Origin: Paraburkholderia sp. IMGN_8
GTDB lineage: Bacteria > Pseudomonadota > Gammaproteobacteria > Burkholderiales > Burkholderiaceae
DNA: 64,000 bases
Assembly: GCF_038050405.1 (NCBI RefSeq)
Contig: NZ_CP150901.1
Span: 186,001-250,000 of the forward strand
Reading direction: 5' to 3'
Part shown: positions 55,795 through 64,000 of the stretch, one piece after another
How positions within the stretch are numbered: position 1 is the first letter of the stretch
Layout: each line of letters starts with the position of its first letter
The notes under the pieces: model-generated
Told to the model about the DNA's origin: nothing
The model's input: only the letters and a program-made list of their open reading frames with translations
The model's database searches: none
Translations under genes and position numbers: made by a program

Positions 55795-55929
55795 TTATTT
55801 GGCTTGCTCGGCCGAGTTACGGATGGTCTGGCCACCTTTCGATATGTCCTCGCCGGCTCCAGCTATCGTGTTGCAGCCCGCAAGGACAGCAGTACCAGCG
55901 ACTAGAAGCAAAACAATGAGTCGTGTCAT
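55795..55929 (-). CDS. ecnB: Entericidin-like small lipoprotein
   Basis: A 44-residue lipoprotein: MTRLIVLLLVAGTAVLAGC with lipobox LAGC (C19), then NTIAGAGEDISKGGQTI. It matches the entericidin A/B family in length and sequence. These are stress-induced envelope lipoproteins, in E. coli an antidote/toxin pair. Only one gene is present here, of the EcnB-like type. GGAGGAG lies 6 bases before ATG 55929. Confidence 0.9.
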   Translation of the reverse strand: MTRLIVLLLVAGTAVLAGCNTIAGAGEDISKGGQTIRNSAEQAK

Positions 55930-56463
55930 GTTGGCTCCTCCGAGAGGTCCCTGGTGTTGGATGCGGTGCCGACACCAGACCGCCATGGGTGTCGCGGGTT
56001 CATCGGGACCACCGCAAGCATGCATGCTTGTATGAATCTTATTGTAAGCGAGACGTTGGGCCAGCAGTGACATCAAACTTACGTAAGACTTGCGGTTCGA
56101 AACGCGAATCCCTATGGCGCTCAAAAGAGCGCGCCATCTTCGCCATTAACGGGTTATTTACTGCGCCGAATCCGAACCCAGGATTTGACTCCGTTGCGCA
56201 CGGATCGACCATCTGCCGCGGGGCATTGACCGGTGCCGGCGCGAGCTGGCGCCCCGGCGTAGCGGCAAAGGCCGGCCCTCAACTCCGGCGGCGAATAGCC
56301 GTTAACCCGGTCGATATCCCGCACAAAATCAAGGCATCGGCTGCCGTGAACGGGCTGTACTGGCTCGGATTGTTCGGACCCCAGACTGGAAGCTTGCCGG
56401 GATTGGCAGGACTGCACGTTAGACACCTGCACAGTACGGCAGGTGCTTAAGAGAGCACCACTC
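55930..56463. other. Intergenic region, no gene seen
   Basis: About 534 bases between divergent genes. Should carry the entericidin promoter near 55940-56090 and that of the next gene; no motif fixed. Confidence 0.45.
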
Positions 56464-58431
56464 ATGATTGTGAAACGAATCTATACCGCGTTGCTTGCGG
56501 CAATCCTGGTCGCAACGATTGCACCGGAATGTCAGGCGCAGTACACCACCGCCTGGATGGCGAACACATTCGGGACCAACGCCAACCGCGTGGGTAATGC
56601 CGCCCGTTCCATGTGGGTAGCGTCTGAGGGCGTTATCTATACGGCGTCCATGTGGGACGAGAACGAGGGCGGCGTTGCGATGTATCAGAATGGCCAGAAC
56701 ATCGGTTCCCTGGGCGCGCACGGCGAATTTCAGGGCGGCGCCATTACGGGCAATGCAACTTCGATCTTCGCTGCTTTGCAATTTAACAAGACTCACGGCA
56801 GCGGCAAGGTGGGCCGATACGACCGAACCAGTCGCACTTCCGATCTTCTCATCGCCGTCAGCGCGACGACCACCGAGCGGCGGGCGGATGTCATCACCGG
56901 ACTCGCGACCTCAGGCTCACTCCTCTATGCGAGCGACTTTCCAGGCAATCGGGTCCGGGTCTTCACCACCGCCGGCGTCTGGCAGCGGGATATTAGCGTC
57001 TCAGGTCCGGGCGCGCTCGCCGTGGACGGCGCAGGAAATATCTGGGTTGCGCAGAAGAACTTGGGCACCATCGTCGAATTCAATCCGGCCGGCGCGTCGC
57101 TGAACACCATCCAGATGTCGGCTGCCTCTCGACCGTCCGCGCTATTTTTCGATGCGGTGAACACGCAGCTCATGGTCGGCGACGAGGGGCCCGACATGAA
57201 CATCAAGATCTACAACGTAGCGAGTACACCATTTCGGGCCGGCACGTTCGGCATTCGGGGCGGTTATCTCGACACTACGGCTGGCATCAAAGGCCAGGTG
57301 GGTGACAAGCGGTTTACCCGCGTCACCGGCATCGGCAAAGACTCCGCCGGCAACCTGTATGTGCTGAACAATCCATGGGGCGGAACCTGGGACCTCGGTC
57401 GCGACGGCGGCACCGACATCCACGCCTACGACGGCGCAGGACACCTTCGATGGACGCTTCAGTCGCTCAACTTCGAAGGGAACGCCGCGCCTGATCCGGC
57501 CACAGACGGCGCTTACTTCTATGGAGGCACCAACATCTACGCTGGTACCAATGGAGGAACCTTCGTAGCGAACACCGTCGATCCAATCGATTATCCAGGC
57601 GACCCACGAATCGACATTCACGATCACGGACGCGGTGAGCACTTTGCTCAACTCGCCACCGTCGGCGCAAAGCGGATCCTTGTGGCGGCCGGCCAGAATC
57701 CCGATATCTTCTACTTCTTCCACTTCAACGCTGCGAATGGCTACATCGCCATTCCAGACGCGACGATTCCGGGTACTGCATTCAATACGAGTGCAAGGAT
57801 CCGCAATGGGTTCTGCCTTGATAACAAAGGGGACGTCTGGGCGGGCTTGGACAAGACGAATACCATCTCGCACTATCCGCTGACCGGCTTTGACGCGAGC
57901 GGTAAGCCGAATTGGGGAGCAGCGATTTCAAAGCCCATTCCGGGCACCATCGCACCGCTGACGCGAATCATTTACTTGCCCGAGACCGACACCATGATTC
58001 TGGCGCAAGGCATTGTCGGCAGCATAGACTGGACGGCGATCGGGTCGAGGGTTGAGGTGTATCACGGCTGGCTCGCAGGCAACACCACCGTTCCCAATCC
58101 GGTGATCAACATTACCAGCGCGAATCCCAAGTCGATCACGGCAGCCGGCAACTACCTCTTTGTTGGGTACGTGCACACCGTGCCCAACATCGACGCCTTC
58201 AATCTCACCACAGGCAAGCTGGACAACACGTTGGTCAACAGCAGTCCCAATACCGTGTACCCCGGCAATGACGTAGATTCGATGTACGGCCTTAGATCGT
58301 ACCTTCGCTCGACCGGAGAGTACGTGGTGACGAAGGACAACTACAACGGCTCCGGCATCGTTGTTTATCGTTGGACCCCGAAATCAACCACCGTGCTCGC
58401 CACGAAAACACTGGTTTCTCCTTTCAAATGA
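56464..58431 (+). CDS. Secreted beta-propeller-like protein (NHL/SMP-30 type)
   Basis: A 655-residue protein with a Sec signal (RIYTALLAAILVATIAPECQA/Q). The mature part has repeated blade-like motifs with small residues and aromatic ends (GPGALAVDGAGNIWVAQKN, then VTGIGKDSAGNLYVLNNPWGGTW, then NGFCLDNKGDVWAGLD), as in NHL or SMP-30-like propellers. Many Asn/Gly/Tyr residues suit an extracellular location. Function unknown; carbohydrate or surface binding is possible. ATG 56464 is chosen, with AGAGAG upstream. Confidence 0.75.
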   Translation: MIVKRIYTALLAAILVATIAPECQAQYTTAWMANTFGTNANRVGNAARSMWVASEGVIYTASMWDENEGGVAMYQNGQNIGSLGAHGEFQGGAITGNATSIFAALQFNKTHGSGKVGRYDRTSRTSDLLIAVSATTTERRADVITGLATSGSLLYASDFPGNRVRVFTTAGVWQRDISVSGPGALAVDGAGNIWVAQKNLGTIVEFNPAGASLNTIQMSAASRPSALFFDAVNTQLMVGDEGPDMNIKIYNVASTPFRAGTFGIRGGYLDTTAGIKGQVGDKRFTRVTGIGKDSAGNLYVLNNPWGGTWDLGRDGGTDIHAYDGAGHLRWTLQSLNFEGNAAPDPATDGAYFYGGTNIYAGTNGGTFVANTVDPIDYPGDPRIDIHDHGRGEHFAQLATVGAKRILVAAGQNPDIFYFFHFNAANGYIAIPDATIPGTAFNTSARIRNGFCLDNKGDVWAGLDKTNTISHYPLTGFDASGKPNWGAAISKPIPGTIAPLTRIIYLPETDTMILAQGIVGSIDWTAIGSRVEVYHGWLAGNTTVPNPVINITSANPKSITAAGNYLFVGYVHTVPNIDAFNLTTGKLDNTLVNSSPNTVYPGNDVDSMYGLRSYLRSTGEYVVTKDNYNGSGIVVYRWTPKSTTVLATKTLVSPFK

Positions 58432-58531
58432 TGACGAGGCTACTGTTGCTGCTTTAGGCCCGACATAGGCGGCTGCGCGAAACAATTCCTGGTCTGAGAA
58501 TAGACGTGACTTGTAAGGCCCGCTTGGCAAA

Positions 58532-58561
58532 ACGCCCTTCAAGGCTCAGCTCGAAGGGCGT
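58532..58561 (-). terminator. Hairpin between convergent genes
   Basis: ACGCCCTTC (58532-58540) pairs with GAAGGGCGT (58553-58561) over a 12-base loop. On the minus strand the stem is followed by GTTTTG, so it best ends the minus-strand hydrolase transcript; it may also act on the plus strand. Confidence 0.6.
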
Positions 58562-58573
58562 CATGCGCTGTGC

Positions 58574-59075
58574 CTAGTTTCTCGAAGTAGCGGCTTGCTC
58601 GATGAGGGCCGCGACAGCAGCAGGCTTCGACTCGTATACGGCATGGCTGCCCGGCGTTTCAACTACCGTGGCGCCGGCGCGCCTGGACATCTCGCGCTGA
58701 GCGTCCGGTGGAATCATCTTGTCGTCCTTGGTGACCAGGTACCAGCTCGGCTTCGCGCGCCAGGCAGCCGAGGCGACTTCACCAGCCAGAGCGTCCACTC
58801 CCCATGGCACTTGGGCGTTCGCCAGGAAGGCGGCACGTTCAGCTTTCACGTCGCCAGCGAAGGCCGCAGCGAACTTCGTCTTGTCCAGCATCAGGAAGCC
58901 ATTGACCGGCGGCAGGATGGGGGCCACCACCGTCGACGAAGCCGCCGTGGACCAGCACCACGTTGTTGACACGCTCGGCGGCGGCAGGGCTTGGCGCCAT
59001 GACGCCGATGGCCATCGACGTGAAACCGAGCATGCCAAGAATGGTGCGCCAGGAGGGGAAAGAATTGGGTCGCAT
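58574..59075 (-). pseudogene. Alpha/beta hydrolase with internal deletion
   Basis: The 5' part (ATG 59075, with GAGGTATCCG before it) encodes a signal peptide and the oxyanion strand NNVVLVHGGFVDG. It then shifts frame and ends at 58839. The 3' part, in another frame, continues ILPPVNGFLMLDKTKFAAAFAGDV and runs to IPPDAQREMSRRAGATVVETPGSHAVYESKP at 58574. About 100 residues that family members have between these, including the GHSYG serine, are missing. Deletion and frameshift have inactivated the gene. Confidence 0.8.
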
Positions 59076-59449
59076 CGGATACCTCATTGATAGAGTTTGA
59101 TGGAAGTGTGCGCTCGTCAGGCGTGACTGCCGTCCGAGGTCAATCGCACGGCGGAATTCAGATCCTGGAAACCGTAACCGCTTCGGCGGCCGCCTCGATC
59201 AGTTCGGCCACACGACCACGCCATATACGAGCACGATGGCCGTCCGGCTCGCGACTGACGGCGCGGGCGATGGTAGGATTGTCAATTCGTCTGCCCCTCC
59301 TTTTTGTATGGCGGTTGTATTTGTGCGGCGACCAGAATTGATCAAAGGGCCGCAGCGTGGAGCAGTATCGCGACAGCAAGCGCTGACGTATTGAAGGGCT
59401 GCCGAATAATGTCCGAATAATTCCCGAATCTGTTGCGGCACGGAGTCAT
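59076..59449. other. Intergenic region between divergent genes
   Basis: A 374-base gap between a dead hydrolase gene and the winged-helix/TPR regulator. No coding frame is supported; the regulator's operator may lie here. Confidence 0.4.
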
Positions 59450-61008
59450 ATGCAGGGACAGCGTTTCACCTTCGGTCCGTTCTTACTTAATCTCGACAAC
59501 GGAACGCTGCAGCGGCAAGGGGAGCGCGTGGCGGTTGGGCGCCGGGGCATCCTGCTTTTGGCCGCTCTGCTCAAGCGGCCGGGAGAGATTGTCACCAAAG
59601 CGGAGCTCATGGACGCGGCTTGGCCTGGGACCGCTGTCGAGGAGAGCAATCTTTCGGTCCAGATCGCTCTGCTGCGAAAGGCGGTTGGCCTCGCGTCCGA
59701 TGGCGAGGGGTGGATCACCACCATTCCGCGCATTGGATATTGTTTGAAGGGCTCTGTTGCGACTTCTGAAGAAGCTGTCGACCAGCCTTCAAAAAAGCCG
59801 TCACTGGCAATCCTCCCGTTCGCCAATCTCAGCAACGATACCGATCAGGACTTCTTCGCCGACGGGCTGGCGGACGAGATCATCACAACGTTATCGAAGA
59901 TCCCGGGCCTGGTCGTGATCGCCCGAAGCTCCAGCTTTGCCTACAAGGGCATGTCCATAGACGTGCGACGCATCGCAAGCGAGCTCGGCGCCCGCTACAT
60001 TGTCGACGGGAGTATTCGGAAAAGCGGCGACCGCATTCGCGTGGTCGCACAATTGAGTGATGGGGTAAGCGGTAGCCATCTGTGGGCCGAACGATACGAC
60101 CGGGAACTTCATGACATGTTCGCGGTACAGGACGAGGTCGCTCGAAAGATCGTTGCTGAGCTAAACGCCGCGTTGAGCCCAGTTGAGGTCGCCCTATACC
60201 CCGGCGTTGCATCCGGCGGAACGACGCATATGGAAGCCTACCAGTGCTTCCTGCGAGGCCGCGCGATGCAGCGGGGCGCGACGCAGAATGTTGCCGTCTT
60301 CGAGCGAACGAGCGACCTGTTCCGGCAGGCGATCGCTCTCGATCCGGACTATCCGGCCCCCTATGCGGCGCTAGGCATGGCCCTCGCCTATGCCTATTAC
60401 AACCGCTGGACCGACGACCCCGAACGCTCGCTCACCGAAGCCGAGAGCTGATCGACAACGCGATCGAGCGCGATCCGGGCGAGCCGTTCGCGCACGGCGT
60501 GGCCGCATTGGTCGCGATGTACCGGAAAGACTTCAGGCGCTGGGCTCTCGAAGTCGACGAAGCGCTTTCGCTCAACCCCAACTTCGCCCCAGCGCTGTCT
60601 CTCCGGGCAACGCTGAACATCTATTCGGGGCACCCTCGGGTGGCGATTCGCGATCTGGAGCGGGCCATGCGGCTCGATCCCTATTTCACCCAGGGCTATC
60701 TGCACCATCTCGGCGTGGCCCATATCGTTGCCGGCGACTATGAAACAGCCGTAGCGATCCTGCGGGAGCGCATTCTTCTTGTCCCTCAGACAGACATGAG
60801 CCGGGCTTATCTCGCTTCGGCACTCGGGAACCTTGGTTACCTCGACGAAGCGCGTGGCATCTGGGACGAGCTCATCGCCATCAACCCGGCCTACTCGTTC
60901 GCCGACCGCATCGCTCGTATGCCATTCAGGAATCCGGAGGATCTGGCCCGTATCGCGAAGGGTCTGGACAGAGCTGGATTGCTTACATCCTCCAACACGC
61001 TTCCCTGA
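59450..61008 (+). pseudogene. CadC-like winged-helix/TolB/TPR regulator with frameshift
   Basis: The frame from ATG 59450 encodes an OmpR/CadC-type winged helix (residues 5-95, FTFGPFLLNLDNGTLQRQGE and RIGYCLKG), a TolB-like domain (LAILPFANLSNDTDQDFFADGLADEI, then YIVDGSIRKSGD) and the first TPRs, but stops at 60451. One base earlier in frame the reading continues RELIDNAIERDPGEPFAHG through further TPRs to 61008. Restoring one C at about 60441 (GAAGCC-CGAGAG) gives an intact protein of about 519 residues. It is either a recent pseudogene or a sequence error. Confidence 0.8.
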
Positions 61009-61075
61009 GTATGGGCTATACCGCGGTCGCGCGACGATAGGCAACCGGGGAACAAGTTCGTAGATCGCCTGGCCG

Positions 61076-61339
61076 TCACGCCCTCGAGACGACGAACGCG
61101 CAATCGACGAAAGTATGAGCACGACGCTGACCGTAGGCAACAGCCTCCTCCGGCCATGCAAATTCAAGCGGCTCTGCATAACTCGCAATCACGTTTTCCG
61201 GAAAGAAGCGATTTTCCTCATGAACATACCAGGTGACGGTATAGCGTGGCTCGACACCGTTGAACGAAAGCGCGGCGTTCTCGGCGACGCGCACGTGCAC
61301 TCCGAGGCCTCGGTAAGGTTGGCAGTTGTGGTCGCTCAT
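61076..61339 (-). CDS. Hypothetical small protein
   Basis: An 87-residue soluble protein (MSDHNCQPYRGLGVHVRVAE, then EPRYTVTWYVHEENRFFPE) with an aromatic-rich middle. A strong GGAGGAAAC precedes ATG 61339. Family not recognised. Convergent with the TPR regulator. Confidence 0.7.
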   Translation of the reverse strand: MSDHNCQPYRGLGVHVRVAENAALSFNGVEPRYTVTWYVHEENRFFPENVIASYAEPLEFAWPEEAVAYGQRRAHTFVDCAFVVSRA

Positions 61340-62076
61340 GTTTCCTCCTCAGCGTTCGGACAGCGGATGAACGCCTCTTTGCAACGGCCGGGACTGTCGA
61401 CGGCTCGCACTGCGCAACGCGGCAATCGGAGCGCCGGGGGTATAAAAGGCGGCGTCACCAACCGGGAATTGGGACGCCGTTGAAACACACACCCGCGGGA
61501 CTGGGTAGACCGCACGAGTGACTTGAAGATATCGTCCGTCCTTCCTCGCCTCAAGATGAAAAATCTTCGTTTGTAACAGCGTCCAAAGTATTTTTTGCAT
61601 CATTAAATCTGATGATTCTGGTTGAGCAACTGGCCACGATGCTCCGCTGGCGTCAGCGCGCGCAGGTCGCGTTTGTGAATTTACAAATTCGAAAATTTCT
61701 TACAAAACTGCTTATCGGTTGAATCCGGCCGGCGCTACCATGGCTGACAAGATGGAGGGCCGTTGTGCACCCGTCACGAATCCATGCTTTGTCTTTTCGA
61801 ATATTGATGAGTCCGCCCGCCTCAGGCCGACCGAGCCCGCGTCGACGCTGAACTTCCGTGGCCGACCCGCAACCGCCACTCGGAATTGATGTGTGAATGT
61901 CCGAAGGGGGGCTCGTAGTGGTCACTCGACCAAAGCCCAGCGCTAGTTATCGGATCTCGGGAATAGTTTATGCGTGGTCTCTGGCTTTTACGTTTGCGGT
62001 GACTTACTGTCCGGACCTCCTCCAGGAGAGAGGGCGGCCCCATTCTGCTCGCACTGCTCCCATATTGCCTACAAAT
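61340..62076. other. Intergenic region, no gene seen
   Basis: About 737 bases. An AT-rich segment at 61560-61715 contains the near-palindrome TTTGTGAATTTACAAA (61672-61687), a possible regulator site. A frame that opens at 61897 runs into the PAP2 gene but its first 60 codons do not look like protein. Confidence 0.45.
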
Positions 62077-62769
62077 ATGAACAGCTTAGATACGGTCATC
62101 GAGACACTTCTTACAAACCTGAGCTTTGGCTTTCTACTTAACCATGCAATAAGAGCCGTCACAGATCTGTATACGTTCAAGGGTCTCGTGCTCATCCCCG
62201 TTTTGTGGTGGATATGGTTCCAACCTGGCGAGCGTCGCGAATGGCAGCGCGAAATTGTCATCGCAACGATCGTGAGTGGTCTGTTGGCACTCGCTACGGG
62301 AAGACTACTCGCTGATTTATTGCCATTCCGGGTACGTCCTGTCTACGACCCCAACCTCAATCTGCACTTTGCATTTGACCCGCAACGGGATGCCGTGCTG
62401 ACAACATGGAGTTCGTTTCCGAGCGATCACGCAATGCTGTGGATGTCGGTCGCGACAGGCATTTTCATTGTCTGGCGCCGAGTTGGTGTGCTGGCGCTTC
62501 TGTACACCGTTATCTTCATTTGCATCCCGCGCGCCTATCTCGGCTATCACCACCCGACCGATTTACTCGCGGGGGCCGCGATTGGGATCGCCATTACCTA
62601 CGTCATGACGCGGGACTCCGTTAGAGCGCGTTATGCGCCTCAATCGTTGCGATGGATTGAACGCTACCCAGGACAGTTTTCGATGCTGGCGTTCGTCCTT
62701 TGCCTCGAACTGGTCACCCAGTTCGACGAACTACGGAAGTTAGCGAGCTCCGCTTCCAAATTTCTGTGA
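62077..62769 (+). CDS. PAP2-family membrane phosphatase
   Basis: A 230-residue phosphatidic acid phosphatase type 2 protein with about six membrane segments. Motif 2 reads SFPSDHAML and motif 3 reads PRAYLGYHHPTDLLAG, with the catalytic His pair; motif 1 is represented around LLPFRVRP. It removes phosphate from a lipid pyrophosphate such as undecaprenyl-PP or from a phospholipid (inference). ATG 62077 gives the usual length for the family; a start at 61897 would add 60 non-family residues. Confidence 0.88.
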   Translation: MNSLDTVIETLLTNLSFGFLLNHAIRAVTDLYTFKGLVLIPVLWWIWFQPGERREWQREIVIATIVSGLLALATGRLLADLLPFRVRPVYDPNLNLHFAFDPQRDAVLTTWSSFPSDHAMLWMSVATGIFIVWRRVGVLALLYTVIFICIPRAYLGYHHPTDLLAGAAIGIAITYVMTRDSVRARYAPQSLRWIERYPGQFSMLAFVLCLELVTQFDELRKLASSASKFL

Positions 62770-63260
62770 TTCCTTTCATCCCCCGCAATATTACCTGGAG
62801 CCATCCGGAACAACATCGGCCGCGTTGGACCTGTCGAACTCGAAGAGCGGTACGCAACCACTTCCCGGGATCTCAGCGCGTTATGTTGACTTCCCGAATT
62901 CGTGATTTCAAAAACCCCGCCGACTCAGGAAGAGTCATTCTCCCGTTCATCTAACGGCTCTCCTCTCAAGGTGCCTGGAAAATCTGGCTAAAGATTGGCT
63001 TTTCGGACGCCGTTAAGCGTATAACGCCACGAGGTACCGCGACCGGAGGTTTTGTCGTGTCCGGCCCTCGCGTCAATCGGTGCAGGCGTAAATTGGCGAT
63101 ATTAAGATAAGCTTGTGTGGCTAAAAGCGCTAACTGGTTGCGCGGAGGCGGCGGGGCGCCACCTCGGCACTCGCCCGAAACTCAGCTGCGAGATCGTTGC
63201 GACCGGTTTCTCGTTGCCGGATCGCATCCTCATCGTCCTACTTTGCCACGGGATCACGAT
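62770..63260. other. Intergenic region, no gene seen
   Basis: About 490 bases between two plus-strand genes. No supported frame; an AT-rich patch at 63090-63125 may hold the AraC-type gene promoter. Confidence 0.45.
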
Positions 63261-64000
63261 ATGCTCGCGAATGGCATCGCTTACAACCGATTCGATGTTT
63301 CCGGGCTGCCGCCGCAACAGCAATTGCTGGCTTATTGGGAGCAGCTTGGCCAGATTATCGAGATCGTGCCGTTGCGTGAGCAGGTTCTACAGCCCTTTAT
63401 CTGCATCAACGACCGTTACGACATCGGCGAATTCCGTATCAGCGACACCTATACCGATCACGTCATGATCGAACGCACCGTCGCCCGCATTTCGCGCGAT
63501 AGCGCGCGCGGCATCGGTTTTACCATCTTCCTGGACGGTGAAGCTCATTCGGCAACGACGCTCGCCAAGAAGCGCGAGTACCTCTTGTGTGGGGGCAGCG
63601 TACTTGCCACCGACTTTGAACAACCCATACGTTTGCGGCGGCAGGCGTGCCGGTACATCACGCTCGTTGTGCCCTCCAACCTGCTGCGACACGTGTTCTC
63701 TGACCCGGGAGCACTACACGGACGCGTGCTCGACCCGAGCAGGCCTGCCACGCGGCTTATCGTCGAGTGCGCTACGACGCTAGTCGAGAACTTCCGATAC
63801 ATGCCGTTCGAGGATGGTCATCGCAAGCTCACCGGCCTCATTGAACTGATCGCAGCCGCATTCGGGGAAGAGGCTGGTTTGAGTGGCAGCAAACGAGCCG
63901 TCGGCCGTGCGCTCATGTTCGAATATACGCGACGCTACGTTCGCGAAAACATACAGGAATACGAACTATCGCCCGATAGCGTAATTGAATCGTTGGGGCT
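63261..64000 (+). CDS. AraC-type regulator (3' end beyond window)
   Basis: An open frame of 246 codons running off the right edge: MLANGIAYNRFDVSGLPPQQQL, then VARISRDSARGIGFTIFLDG and FTRRYVRENI-like FEYTRRYVRENIQE before the expected helix-turn-helix. The N-terminal part matches the AraC-binding-like (cupin_6/AraC_binding_2) domain: MIERTVARI, then EQPIRLRR and YITLVVPSNLL. The DNA-binding domain begins at SPDSVIESLGL. GGGATC lies 8 bases before ATG 63261. Confidence 0.82.
   Translation, partial: MLANGIAYNRFDVSGLPPQQQLLAYWEQLGQIIEIVPLREQVLQPFICINDRYDIGEFRISDTYTDHVMIERTVARISRDSARGIGFTIFLDGEAHSATTLAKKREYLLCGGSVLATDFEQPIRLRRQACRYITLVVPSNLLRHVFSDPGALHGRVLDPSRPATRLIVECATTLVENFRYMPFEDGHRKLTGLIELIAAAFGEEAGLSGSKRAVGRALMFEYTRRYVRENIQEYELSPDSVIESLG

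Noticed and set aside
55401..55919. A 172-codon frame containing the GCTTT repeat
   Set aside because: No start signal and a low-complexity translation (CFALL repeats); I treat it as non-coding.

Overview
The window reads as high-GC betaproteobacterial chromosome, most like Burkholderia sensu lato (Paraburkholderia or Caballeronia). This is judged from GC-rich codon use, AGGAG-type ribosome binding sites and gene content: an oxalate module, a BigR-type operon, DUF2322, DUF1993, PpnP, entericidin and many one-component regulators. No tRNA, rRNA, CRISPR array, integrase or intact insertion sequence was seen. Genus and species are inference only.

Layout. 0-6.1 kb: a compact minus-strand gene row encodes two DUF2589 proteins, a phage-type lysozyme, a secreted unknown, a secreted PHB-depolymerase-like esterase, a phasin-like protein and three tandem paralogues of an unknown family, the last cut by the window edge. 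It runs divergently from a LuxR-type regulator with a degenerate receiver. 6.8-12.8 kb: a membrane protein, a papain-like cysteine protease, a Tat-type lipoprotein alginate lyase with FN3 and LamG domains, DUF2322 and a hypothetical. 12.9-20.8 kb: an oxalate catabolic island with a LysR regulator, an oxalate/formate antiporter, a GntR regulator, oxalyl-CoA decarboxylase, formyl-CoA transferase, a lone PAS protein and a small protein. 20.9-23.0 kb: a sulfide-type BigR module (MBL-fold hydrolase, ArsR-type sensor, two YeeE/YedE halves). 23.2-25.0 kb: a cobalt-type nitrile hydratase (alpha, beta, activator). 25.5-31.1 kb: housekeeping-like singletons, a cytochrome b561 with a Fur-like box upstream, and a GHSAG hydrolase.

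31.1-35.1 kb is strongly decayed. It holds an AtoE remnant with an in-frame TAG, a DUF1772 N-terminal fragment, and two GDSL-esterase C-terminal fragments joined head to head. 35.3-39.9 kb: a chemoreceptor, a lipoprotein, small hypotheticals and a GNAT acetyltransferase. 39.9-45.6 kb: a LysR-controlled amino-acid or opine type uptake and oxidation operon (two FAD oxidoreductases, a periplasmic binding protein, a permease). It is degenerate: the permease has a one-base frameshift, the terminal SDR gene is cut off and no ABC ATPase is present.

45.7-54.2 kb is a second-messenger neighbourhood. A SulP transporter with STAS and cyclic-nucleotide-binding domains is divergent from a SAM-domain class III cyclase/AAA/TPR protein, followed by a membrane GGDEF diguanylate cyclase. 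54.4-64 kb: a MocR fragment, an entericidin, a secreted beta-propeller-like protein, an alpha/beta hydrolase that has lost its catalytic centre by internal deletion, a frameshifted winged-helix/TolB/TPR regulator, a PAP2 phosphatase, and an AraC-type regulator running off the end.

The best candidates for undescribed biology are the LuxR/DUF2589/lysozyme/PHB-depolymerase-like operon at the left end and the cyclase/cNMP-binding SulP pair. Start codons were chosen from visible ribosome binding sites, so several are shorter than the longest open frame.
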